Of a stretch of DNA of 64,000 nucleotides, positions 10,963-23,099 are shown one piece after another. A model generated the notes under the pieces. The model made no database searches, was not told where the DNA came from, and saw nothing but the letters and a program-made list of their open reading frames with translations. The stretch comes from Melanocharis versteri. Lineage: Eukaryota; Chordata; Aves; Passeriformes; Melanocharitidae. The first letter of the stretch is position 1; each line of letters opens with the position of its first letter. The position numbers and the translations under genes are program-made. The DNA lies in contig VZTG01007110.1 in the NCBI GenBank assembly GCA_013397845.1, forward strand, positions 683,372-747,371, in the 5' to 3' direction.

Positions 10963-13900
10963 CTAAGATTAAAAAAAAAAAAATTTTCCCAACTTGTGAC
11001 AAGTTTCTTTTCTCTGAACACAAACCATTAAGCACTCTGCAAGTGTGCCAAATGCTGCTTTGAATAAAAAGGGAACCACTGACATTGTTTCCAGCCCGCC
11101 AAATAAACCCACCCCGGCTGCTGAGATGGAGACCAATGGGACATATGTGTGTGATAACCTCATTCCAGAGTAAATCCAACCACGATACTAAGGTGTAATT
11201 TGAATAATAAAAAAGTTTCATTAACTGTAAATCAAAACACATTTTATGCCTGGAAGGCGATTTTGAGCTTTCTTCTTATTCCTACTCCCTTCCTGTACCC
11301 TTCATTACAATATAACCAATTAGGAATGAGCCTGAATCAAAACTGGGATGCCAAGAAGCTCTGAATACCGAAGAAAATTTGAAATTGTGTATATCTTCAT
11401 TCAATGGATGATTACACATTTCTGGCAGAATTTTAATACACCCAGGTTAAGTGTGTATTCACCAAAGCATAGCTTTCTCATGAGTGGAATGGCTTTTGCC
11501 TGTAGCTTTCTATGTGATTTCCTGCCCCTTCCTACTTGCAAAGTAATGTGCTATGTCTTTGATCTCCTGCATAATGGTTTATGCTACAACATTTAATGTA
11601 TATTTGCAGTTATCCAGAATGCCACGGTCAGGAATCATAATTGGGCTGGAAAGCAACAATGCATTAAGCTGTGATAAATTAATCACTTGGAAACTTGTGA
11701 ACGTGTCCTGAAGAACTTATGGTTGCCCCTTAGCAGAGTATTTGTTCCACTCTATCATTTTAATGGCTTTAGCCTCTCAGCACTACTGTGACAAAAGCAA
11801 ATTCCCTTTTCATTCTTTCTTTCTCTTTTTTTTTTCTAAAAAAGAGATGTAAGGCACAGAGAGGAATGGTCACATAGAATGCATATGTCTGAAAAGGAAA
11901 TTAAGGCTTAATCTTCTCAATCTTATGTGGATTCATTAATTGCTGGACAATTCTTCCTCTTGGGTTATTTTCAGCCACAAGTTTTTAGGCATTTGGGAGG
12001 ATGAGGAGGGCGAGGAGTCATATTAACGTTAGGAATAAAGAAGACCAGATTCAGATAAAATAAGAATTGGCTGAAATCCTTCCTCAAACCTCAAAGCCCT
12101 TCTGAGGTTTGAAGAAGTTTAGTACACTCCTTTTATTTGCTTCATCTGCTTCAATGGCACTTCCTGATACTGGAGCGTGGAACAGAGCAGTGAAAATACC
12201 ATTGAAAAGCTGAGGTTTGAGTGCGTTTTGCCAAGTGTACACTCCCTCAGTGTTTTTGTTGAGGATGTTGTTCAAGATTATTTTTATTAGGCTTCTATAA
12301 ACAGAAAAAACAATACCAGCACAGCACACTCAGATATCACAGATATCTGAGCATCAGGCCTAAAGAATGCTGTGGTATGCGGCCCAGACACAGCTCCCTG
12401 GGCTCCGGATTTGCTATCAAGACCTTTGGATGCACCCTGGCATTGCTTCAGGAAGGCTCTAGGAAGCCCACGAATGTGACTTCACCTACTTAAAACCTTT
12501 CATGGTGGCTGTCAAACATATGGAAAAAAACTGTGGGATAGAAAGGAGGCAGAGATTCACTAATGGTGAAATCTTTTTATTTTACTGATGTTCTTTCAAA
12601 TATAATTTCTGACAGTCACAGAAACACCCGAACCACTTCCAGGATGTCTGCATTAATCATATGTTGGTTATACACTTTTCAGGTTATTGGAAAAATATTT
12701 TTGAAGAGCCCATGCATGCATGCACATCTGTATTGTCATCATCAACCTCCCTGAAATCCAGAATTCAGAGGAATATCTCCTTGCAAAGTTAGGTGAAATT
12801 GTACTTTATGGCCATAACACCTGACACCCCAGAAACCTCCTAAACTGTTATGGCAATTTTTTTTCAGGCTTTTGCAATAAATTGTACTTCTTTTATTACT
12901 TTGAGGTTTTAAAAAAGTCATGCATGTGTTCAGGATATTCCACAGTCAACGCATTTTAGGGGTTTTAGCTGCTTTTTTTTAATCTATCCAGTCTACCTTT
13001 TAGTATCTATATATGATAATCACAAGTGAGAGTTTGTGATTGAAAGATCCTGGCAATTTTCAGTCTAGATGAAATGAGTTACTGCTATCAGACGACCATC
13101 TAGAAACCTTGGCAATTCAATTAGCACTAATTGAAATGGTAATTGATAATGTCAGCTCAATGGCCCCAAAACAAATGAGCCTTAAATCTGAACTGTTCCC
13201 TTATCTCCAGTATTTAGATTTATATCCTGGAAATACTTATTGACACAGAAATGCATTTGTTGGCAAATTAGCTGGAAAAATTACTGGCAGTGTATCAAAC
13301 ACACTGGAAGAAATGTAAAGCTGGAAGAAGGGCTCATGAATGTACGAAAAGGTATGACTCTGCCCTGATAGGAAGGAAAGTGAAATGTCCAGATGCTGTT
13401 ATTTCAAAATAGGATTCATTTTCCCTAACTTTAGGTGTTTATAACATAAGATCTTTAGCTAAGGTTTAAGTTCAGGGGCCTAGTAACTGGCACCTAGAGC
13501 CATTTTTGTTGACTCATGAAATCCTGTCTGATTCCCAGCTGCTGCTCCAGAATGTCACAGATTTTCTGGGAGTCCTATATAATTTTTTCCTGCTCCAGAT
13601 ACATTTTTGGGATGCTGTAGAGCACTGCAAATGGCTGTGGATACCAAAGTTGAAGCAAATGAATCATGCCTGTGGTGCCTACACTGTTTACAGGGGAGCA
13701 GAGATCTTTATTCAAGGAACCAGTCTCAGTCTCTGGTCGTGATGGAGAGGGGCTGCCCACATGCAGATCAGCAGTGTAGTTTGAGATGCCTTAGGACTGG
13801 CCTAAGCACAGGTTTCCCATAATTCACATCCCTCAGCAAATACCACGGAAAACCCAGAGATCCTCAAATGGCACAGGATACTTATGTGTGGACAGCTGAA

Positions 13901-16900
13901 ATGAGCCCATATATCTCTGAATTTGGAGCTATATCTCACACTTAATGTTAGGAGAAGTTAATCCTCTCATTTATGCCCCTACTTAGGAGTATCTACTGGA
14001 TGTATTCTGTGATTCAATACCAGGAATCCATGCAAAAGAGAAGGCATCAGTTTTCCATACTGTGGACACAGCACTCCCACTCAGCTTTGAAACTGAGGAT
14101 GTGGAAATGAGAGTGGAACTAATACATGGGGATCTCAGCAGTTTAACGTTCCAGCCTTAACCTCTAACCTTGTCTTAAAGGGTTATTTAAGCAGCTGACC
14201 TGGCTGGATTATTGGCATAAATCTGTCTTTGAAATATCCATCCTGAGTTATCACGGTAAACTTATACACTCAGAACAAATAAGTAAGGAACAGAGAACAG
14301 AGGGTCAAATCTCTAGCTGGAGGAAATTCAGCAAGTACCTGGCTAAGCAGAAGTCCTTGTAATGGAGAACTATGTAGCAGAAAATCCATTTCACAGTTAC
14401 TGAAGAGATGTATGTACACATGACACCTGGTGGGCCCCAGAGGGAAGCTATAGGACAAATGAGCTTCCTAAAGTTGTAATTTATTGAGGCTGTGGTCCAG
14501 AAAGACACTTAAGACATTTACATCAGAGTATCTTTCATCATTATTGTGAAAAGGAATGGGCCTGCAATCTTGCAAGAGTTTAAATATCTTATTCTAGTTT
14601 GTCAGAAAACTACTTTGTCTGGCTGATGTATTAAGCTGCTCTACCCAGCTGGAAAACACTCTCCACTTTCATGTCCTATATTATTCCACCACTCTGTTTA
14701 TTTTGCCCATTAATGAAAATGCTTTCAGAGTGGATTAGATATAATCAAAATATTATGATCTCCCCACCTTCATGGTTTGGCAGAACATAAAGCACAGGCC
14801 AATGCAGCTGACCAGCCAAGGAACAGATTATCTGTGAGAGATAGAGAGTGTCATGTTGCTGTTGCAAAACAATCCCCTGCATGTATGAATGGCTGGAGGG
14901 AATGTATTAGAGAAATAAACTTGCAAAGAAAATAGGATGTATTTGTAAACACAGAGTGCTCATCTAAGAGTTACACAATCTAACCACTGCCTATGAATAC
15001 CACTTGAAAACCTACTAATATGCACAAAATAAACTTTAAAATGAGGGTTTAATGATGAGATGACAACGCATTTCCTAAATGACTCAAACTTCAGAGAATA
15101 TCAAAGGTTACCAAAGGTGACAATCTATGAATGAACAACAATGTGTGTTAAAGTTTTTGGAAATAGTAGCAATTTCAGAGATAAAATTTATTTTGACCCA
15201 ATGCTCCCAAGAGCAATGAACAGTTCCATATTTCCCACACAACAACAGATAGGATTTTTCTAGTGGATGTAAAGCTCACAGAGTGTAATGTTTGTATTAT
15301 GGATCATTATAATGATCAAATCATCATAACACACTGAAGGCATCTAAATACGAGCAATGCCATCTAAAAATAAATGAGAACAGAGTGGATATTCATATAG
15401 ATCCTTCTCCAGAGGCAAATAGGGGATTAAGTAACTTAATGAATGATGCTGAAAAGACAAAGCACTGCAGTAAACTCAGTCCTGGTGTAAATACACACAA
15501 CCCCATTGACAACTGAATCAGTTCTTGTCCAAAGCCATATTTAGGATGGAAGGTTTCCATCCCCACAGTGCATTCATTACTTCTGTCTCACACTAAAGCA
15601 GCTCCATTGCTTTCACTAAATGGAGCATGTCATTTTCTTAAATAAGTGCCTGGCTATAAAAAATCCCCAAGCATATATAGAACATTGTGTGAGGAAAACA
15701 GCTTCCTATTCTGATTCGTCCCTTTGATTTCACAAGTCCTATTTCTATCAGCAGTCACATTTACAGCACATTCATTTTAATTCCCCGAAGCACTGCATTT
15801 ATATGAGTGAACAAAGCCCTGTTATCAAAACAGAGCCCTGATGTGCCTCCACAGTTAAGCTGACGTGAAATACTTGACCTCAGCTCTTGAGAAAGTACAG
15901 CAGGTAGATTGCTGGTTCAGACAGCAAAAGTGGAAATGTGAAGTTCTTGGTATCAACCCAAGTTCTTTGGGATTTAGCTTTACCTGGGATTTCTCTCCTG
16001 GAGCCGTGACACAGATTCCAGTCTCTCTCCAAGTTTCAAGAAATGCCAAGGCTCAGGTACCAGAGCTCCTACAACAGTTCAGGGTTACAAGAAAAAGTGA
16101 CCACAGACTTCACTGACACATTGCTGGGTTCTCATTCCTCAGCTATCAACACCAGGTTTCTCTTTTGCACGCTGAAGTTCCTGCCTGGAGCATTTGCCTG
16201 GATTTCCTTTCTACGAAATGCCTGAGCACAAACAAGAAGTTACTACAACACCGAAGTTTCTAGGAGATTGGCACATTTGCTGTGTTCAGTATAAATTGAG
16301 AATATAAAATTTTCTGATGGGTCAAAGTAAGGTTAAGTGTTTTGTTTAGTTATAAAACCATTTCGCCATGACTACATAGTTTTCATAATAGATATGATTA
16401 CATCAGCATCATGGTTTATCACTAATTGTCAGATCATGATATAACTGTTATTTCCTGCCGGCGATTAGGAATTTTGAAAGCATGTCTATCTCTTTCTTTG
16501 TGTCCAAAGAAGTTTCATCAACCTCAGAAGCACTTGTGTCAGATATATGGGGAGGAAATCCATTCAGTCTGGGTGTCAGGAGGAGAGAGTGTTGAGCAGA
16601 TTTCTAGAAATGATTGAAGGTTTGCAGCAGACTTCACAAGCCACGGTGGGTTCCTCCAAAAGATGTCACTTTACTCCTGAGGAACAAGTTGCCTACTGCC
16701 CTTCAGGTGTGAATGAAATTGATGTGGAAGTAACTGAGATTTCTCAACGCATTTTAGAAAGAATTGGATTAGATGTATGATCCATCTCTGCTCTGATCTC
16801 ACAGCATGCAGAAATACCAACATGAGCAGAAATGGGTACAAATCCAAATTACTCATTGAAAAGAGTCCAGACTGAATAAAGCTTAACCTTATTGTTCTGT

Positions 16901-17105
16901 GCATCTTTACTCAGTCTCTTCTGGGATGGAATTGCTGTGTTTGCTTCATGGATGCATAAGAAAGGCATTCAGAAAAATGGGCATACCTTAATGGTTGCAT
17001 GATGAAGTGTATGCAAAATAAAAAACATAACCTTTGTTACTGTTAATCCTGCATTTGACTGAATTAACTGAAGCATGGAACCAGGGTTAGGAGAGGAGTA
17101 TACAG
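10963..17105. other. Long unique non-coding stretch
   Basis: Six kilobases without a recognised exon or dispersed repeat. It includes a 20-bp interrupted palindrome at 13116-13135, a 16-bp perfect palindrome at 15302-15317, a T run at about 11826-11836, and AT-rich segments rich in TAAT/ATTA cores around 13100-13160. Open frames are all short. Confidence 0.5.
13116..13135. repeat. Palindromic TAATTG/CAATTA site
   Basis: The arms TTCAATTAG and CTAATTGAA are perfect reverse complements separated by CA. The CAATTA/TAATTG core is the kind of sequence bound by homeodomain proteins, and another TAATTG follows about 11 bp downstream (near 13141). The geometry is seen directly. Any regulatory role is inference and would need conservation data. 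Confidence 0.45.
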
Positions 17106-17166
17106 CAAAAAAAAAAAAAAAANNNNNNNNNNNNNNNNNNNNNNNNNNNNNNNNNNNNNNNAAAAA
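17106..17166. other. Assembly gap inside an A-rich run
   Basis: Seventeen A residues precede 39 unknown bases (17123-17161), and more A residues follow. The gap probably reflects a homopolymer or simple repeat that was hard to sequence. Open frames reaching across it are artefacts of the unknown bases. Confidence 0.95.
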
Positions 17167-20100
17167 ACAACAATATATATGCATTTAAATGAGGGAAGGG
17201 GTGGAAATGTATGATTAATAAAGACAATGTGTCATTCCTTGCTCTCCATTCAGAGTAAATAAAACAACTCCATTTTCTTTCCAACAAATCAATCAAACCA
17301 CTCCATGGGTACAGTGACACCCTATTGTTTCTTATGGCTTCCAGAATAAATGTGAAGTTATGTGTGTTTTGCTTGGCAGAATTGAATCTTCCCCTCAGAT
17401 TTCACCAGCCAGGTCCCAAGACTTATCTTTCTCTGTCCAAACCCCCCCTAAATCATTATTTTTCATTTGAAGGATCTCTCTGAAATCTTTCCTGCACTTC
17501 TCATTCCAGGCATCTGCAGGGATGTTGTGTGTTTTTGGAGCAGGAGGAAGTGCTGTCTATTTTCAGCTCCTTTGCTGTCCCCACCCAGAAGCCACCAGCA
17601 TTTTTGAAGGAAAGTTGGAATACTTTCTGCAACATCCTCCTTCTGGCTTTTAACTGCATAGGAATGTGAAGTGAAGGCAAGCACCAAGACCAAGGGCACG
17701 GCTGAAGTGCAGCTCCTGGGTAAGGAAGCAGCAGGTGAGGCTTCTCACTGTTTCACCACACACTTTGCTGTGTTTACAAAGTTTGATCCAAGGTTTTGTG
17801 GCTCCACCTTATCAGACCTGACCTTGAACACAGGCTGCTAAACCCCTAGGAGGAGGGAGAAGGGCTGCTGACCCTGTGGATGCACTTGAAGACTTGGCAC
17901 CTCCTTGACCACGATGCTGTTTACTTGTCTTTAAAAATGTCCCTCTCAGAATGCCCCACAAGGGACACTGGCTGGCAACAGCTAAAATCTTCCCAAAGGG
18001 GACAGGTGAGCATTGCTCCTGCACAGCTCAGTGGCTGTGGATCAGCACTACGAACTTTTCTGGATCTTTTCATGTATCTACAGTGATATTAAAGAGAAAC
18101 TGAGTTTTTTCTCTGAGTTGTGCTCAGACTACTTAAAATGACACTTAATACATTGCCATCTATTGTGCTATCCATGCTCGAAAGTCAAGGAATGCAGAAT
18201 CCCCTTTTCCCCCAATCTTATACAGTTAGAGCAGAAGGGGAGGATCTGTAACTGAACTACTTACCAGAAATTATCTGCTTAGTAATAATTTCCAAATGTG
18301 TTGGACTTCTATGCCATTGGAAATTCTTACTTCCATTTTCATAGGTGATTTAGACACATCCTTGTGAAACAAAACAGTGGAATTCATTTCTGTAAGTATT
18401 AATTTATAAATATTATCATTCAAAAAACTAACACAATTGTCACATGAACAGGAAACAAAGGCCAGCCTGGATCCATAAAGTCTTCCAATTTCTACATTTC
18501 TGTGCTTTAATCAACATTTATGGAAAAAAAAAAAGAAATCTACCTAGTGGTTACACACTTAGCAGTCCGTCCTTCTTAAAAAATTTATTTTCATCCAATT
18601 CAGTAGCAAATAAATGCTAAAACCATCAACATTGCTTTTATGCACTGTGGTCATGCTCCTGACTTCTCTGCTCAGCTTCATCCTCGTGTGGAAAGAAACA
18701 ATAGAGAAATGGACTTGTTAACATTATTGCTCTGTCACTGTTGAACATTACAATAAAATAATGTTAAGGGTTAAAGGAAAGGACTCTTTGCAGTAATGTT
18801 GGTTAAGTGTTTGTGAGATGGCAGGAGAGCTGGTGAGATGGTTCTGGCAGAGAAACTCTTGGGATGTTGTGGCCTCTCTTTAAAATTCAGTTTAGCAGCA
18901 GTGGATGCAGTTGCCGCACTTAAGTAGGTCTTCTAGTGCCTTAAAATATTTGGTGTCACAATACATCTATTTCAACTACATTTATTGTATCCAAACATTT
19001 CTGTTTAGTCACATTGGAAAAATGAGATTGCTGGAAGTCTTCTGTATGCTCATTTCTTCTTCCAATTTCTCATTTGCTTGAGGCAAATGATTTTCTGAGA
19101 ACCTTGTATGTGATTAAAGATGCAATAATTCTTCCCAGAAAAAGCTATAATACCATCCAGCAGTATCACATTCCCACTTCTTAATTAGGGTTCTATGCTT
19201 TTGTTATTTGTTGACAGTAACCAACATGCACATACTTCTGCATAATTATACCACAGGTTCATTAGGATCCATGCACATATATGTGTTTGCCATTTGGAAC
19301 TCACATCCATCCAAGCCTGACAAATCATGTCAATGAAAATAAACCTAGTCTTAAAAAATGACATCTAGTAAGCTATGGGTAAAAGCAATTGAACATTTTA
19401 GGGAAATTGGACTTTACGGAGATCATAATTTTTCCACACTATAGAACACAAATGTTCCTAATATAAATTTGGGAAAAGTACAGTAACAACTGAGGTACAA
19501 ATTGTTATAGAGACGAGGTTTAAATTCTGCTCCTGATATTTCTCAATGTGACTTGCAGTTAGTTCGCACAATGTAACCTTGGATGTCACACTGGGATTTA
19601 ACATAACTTTTCAACAGAAAAAATTTTACAATCAACAACTAAACCCAAAAGTGTGACGTTTAATGACTATAGCCTAGAGTTCATGAGAGACTTTACAGGG
19701 ATGCCTAATTTAAAATGTCCTGTGAAGCTGCAACTATCAGGGCACATCTTTAACAAAAGCTCTAGAGACTCTTAGGACCATATAGATTTTTCCTCAATTT
19801 AAGCATTTCAATGAGACATTTAAGAAACGGGGTTGGTGATCACAGACTCTTTGTTAGAGTGAATGAGGACAGATCAAGACCTGCAGAGGGAGAATTAGTT
19901 GTTAAGTAGATTGAAAAAAACCCTGGCACTACATGGAGCTGAAACACCCTCTGAGATGCAGAAGTTCCTCTTGTCTATTGACTGGCACCTGAAGTGGAGA
20001 GGAAGGAATCCAGCCTCCAGAGTACTACTGCTGCCTGAGCATCCTCCCCAGGGTACATATTTCAGTGACTGTGTCAATTCTGAGTTCTGTTCATGCTCTT

Positions 20101-20250
20101 TGGCAAGCAGCAGCTTGGATCCTGCTCCCTCCTTGGTCTGGAAAACTACAACTCATTTCTCTGAAAAGCGACCTAATCACCTCTAACTGAGACTGCAGTC
20201 ACTATTTACTCCTTCTACTGAGAATACATCACTGTGCAGACACTAATACA
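17167..20250. other. Unique non-coding DNA, no gene seen
   Basis: No exon, RNA gene or dispersed element is recognised. Somewhat higher GC occurs around 17690-18050, with frames open on both strands and no domain in either. A short A run occurs at about 18523-18534. Confidence 0.5.
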
Positions 20251-20394
20251 GAAAGAAGAAAAAAACCAAAAAACAAAACAAAACAAAACCACACAAAAAA
20301 CCCAAATAAAAAAACCCAAAAAACCAACAAACAAACAAAAACAAAACAAACAAAGAAAAGAAAAAAAAACACCAAAAAAAACCCACCCAAAAAG
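20251..20394. repeat. A/C-rich low-complexity block
   Basis: About 145 bp made almost only of A with short C runs (CAAAACAAAACAAAACC, AAACCAACAAACAAAC). The complementary reading gives a phenylalanine/valine/leucine low-complexity frame that is not a real membrane protein. It could be a degraded retroposon tail or a slippage-derived tract, and no adjoining element is recognisable. Confidence 0.85.
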
Positions 20395-23042
20395 ATTACT
20401 AGCTTTAGCTGAGGTACAGCAGCATTACCTGTACTGGGCTGGAGACAATGCCTTGAAGCTAAATCCAGGAGTTTCAAGAATCTCACTGCCACCCTAATGT
20501 TGATGTTTCACACCCATTTCTTTTATGGTTCTGCCACTTAAATACCCACTTAGGACTGAATATTCACATGGTGCAGGAATCACTGGGAAAAATAATCACC
20601 TAGGTCCTGATGCACCAAGGACAATGCTGAAAAAAGCTACGTAAAATACCTTTGGGACATAACTCTTAGGTATATGATAGTTCAGTGTGATGGATTCATC
20701 CGAATTCAGCCGTGAATTGGGAAGATAAAATCTACAAATTAATCTTCTTTGTGTTCTTATGTGATTCTCTTGTCCTAAGAAAAAAATCTTAGTAAGTTGA
20801 ATTTTGTAGGGTTCTTTTACCGTTCAAATTTCAGCAACATTTATAAAAGGAAGGGGAAAATGTGACAGATAAATTTCAGCAGTACTATATGAGGTCCTGT
20901 TTCCAAATTACAAAGCAATGTTCGTTCAGAGTAGGATTTTGAAATGTAACTTGTTATAAACTTCTCAGAAAAAAAAAAAAAAGGGACAGAAGAGATTTTA
21001 ATTTAAGGACTTTCTAGGATATGGCAGCTGCTATTAGCTATCTGCACTGAACACTTGAGGAATGCTAGAGCAAAGCCTTCAAGTATGATCCCAACTTAAT
21101 TTAACTTTCTGATATTTATTAAATGTTGCCGTGTTACTGAAATCAGAATTTTTAAGTTAACATATCATTATAAATTTCAAAGCCTTTTTTGCTGAAGCTG
21201 ATTCTGAATAATATTTCTGCTCCTAAGACAGCTCTCATTTAGGGCAGTGATTTTTAAGAGCAGGAAACTGAAACACTTTCAAAGCAATCAGGGCACTTTC
21301 ACAGATTCCCCAGGGTTTCTAAGAAATGTCTTGACTGGTCCAATGAGCTACTCTGAGTGCTGGTAATTTGTGGATCTAAAGAGAAGGCTGTAAGGTAGTA
21401 GCTAATATTAGCCAAAAAAGCTCTGTGGTATCCTTATGTTTGAACCACGAGAGTCCCAAGAGAGTTCATAACATCTGCCTAGAACTCTAACAAGGTTGGC
21501 TCTACTCAATGCTCGCTCAGCTTTTGTAAAATAAATCATGACATAATGGTAAATTAAGTATTCCACTTCCACAGCTTTATGTGCAAATCACTGAGTTCAG
21601 CTATAAAACTATCATCTATTTCCAGATACTTAACATTTATTTTTCCTTCCATAATCAAGAATTACAACCATAATAAATGAAGCTCAGTTTACTCTGCTGT
21701 TATTCCATGTCATCCCAGTGATGTGAAACACAAGCAAGCAAGGTTTTATTGTCAGATCAGATAGAAATGTCCAACATCCCTTTAAACACCTCTGTGCACA
21801 TACACTTCCTGTGGGCTGTACAGACCCATCTAGTAAAACTGCTGCTGTAATGAGACTGAAGTGTAAAACTCAACAGAAAACATATTTTTATTGAAGTGAA
21901 ATGGAATTCCTGTCTGATTACGCTGTCTTTCTAAAAAATCATCACCATGATATGCTCTGGGGAATCTCTGCAAGACTTTCCAGTCTGTATGAAAATAAAC
22001 TATTAAAGTAAGAATAATAAACAGTTAATTAACTGGTCCTTCCGCATGGCAGCTACTGGATACTGGAATAATATGGAATTCTCAGAAGTCATATTGTCAA
22101 CTTCACCGGTTTGAGAGTTTTTTTGTTGGGTTTTTTTGTGAATTATTTTTGTTGTTTTTTTTTTTCTTTCAGGCGAGCATTGTGAATTTTTTAAAAACAA
22201 ATCTAATAAGAGCAAAGCACAGATGCTTTATGAGCAGTTCATTGTCCATAGTGTTTTGTCCATGCTTGGTTCACAGTATTACCCAGTAACTCTTTCCTCT
22301 CAATATTTTTTAGATGAGTAAGAAATCATTAAATGGATTTCAGAAGAGTGTTCATAGCAGTTTTGGGGGTTTTGTTAAGTTTTTCAAGCCACCATTCATA
22401 TGAAAATTTCTCTAGGACAGTTTTTGAAGACAAAAGACTCTAAAAAAATGTTTAAATTGCTTATGAACAGTGCTAGAACCAGAGGTGCACTCTTTTTAAA
22501 CCATGCTGAGATTCAGATTGAGCTTGTCAATTTTCAGCACTAAAATTTATGCATGCAGCCTCAGTCAGCAGCGCAGGCTCATTCCATAGTGCAGGAAAAT
22601 AAATGGAGAATTCCACTGGGACATTCATCTTGTGTATTCTCCAAACCTGCCTTCAGACAGATCAAATCATCTATTACCAGTGCCTGTATCTTTGGACTGA
22701 TGAAAAAGCAAGCTTCAGGGGTTAATTTAGTCCAGAAATCTTTTTTAAACCACGAAAGTATTGCCAAAATGAATCCCACCCTGAATGAGAAAAGAAAGAT
22801 TTCTAAGTGTCTTTGTGTGTTTCTGTTCAGAAGTTCAAATATTTTATGTATCAATTAGATATTCCTGAAGACTTTCTGGACTGCAGAAACAAAGACAGTA
22901 ACATGGTCAGTTCTGAGTGTAACACTGGATATGTGCTCCTATCTTTTGGGACACAATTCTGGAAATCAAAACACATGCACAGATATGAGGTGCACTTACC
23001 TTAAACATCTCAGTTAGGCCAAAATTAAATGTGGCTTCATAC
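20395..23042. other. Unique non-coding DNA, no gene seen
   Basis: No exon or dispersed repeat is recognised. It holds a 14-base A run near 20970 and a T-rich low-complexity tract at 22117-22170. Overlapping open frames on both strands at 22553-22858 lack motifs. Confidence 0.5.
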
Positions 23043-23099
23043 ATAGACTCATAGAACAATAGAATTTGGAATTTTGTAAAATTGGACCTCTGGAGATCT
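23043..23099 (-). mobile_element. CR1 LINE 3'-terminal stub
   Basis: The plus strand reads ATAGACTCATAGAACAATAG, then a diverged TTGGA and GGACCTCTGGAGATC. This is the reverse complement of the CR1 3' terminus (family end: repeated ATTCTATG, preceded by GATCTCCAGAGGTCC). Only about 57 bp are kept, so this is a strongly 5'-truncated, diverged insertion. Confidence 0.75.

Noticed and set aside
16969..17320. Two minus-strand frames spanning unknown bases
   Set aside because: They stay open only because of the N gap; the real sequence there is unknown.
20229..20492. Apparent multi-pass hydrophobic protein on the minus strand
   Set aside because: It is the translation of an A/C-rich low-complexity block read on the complementary strand.
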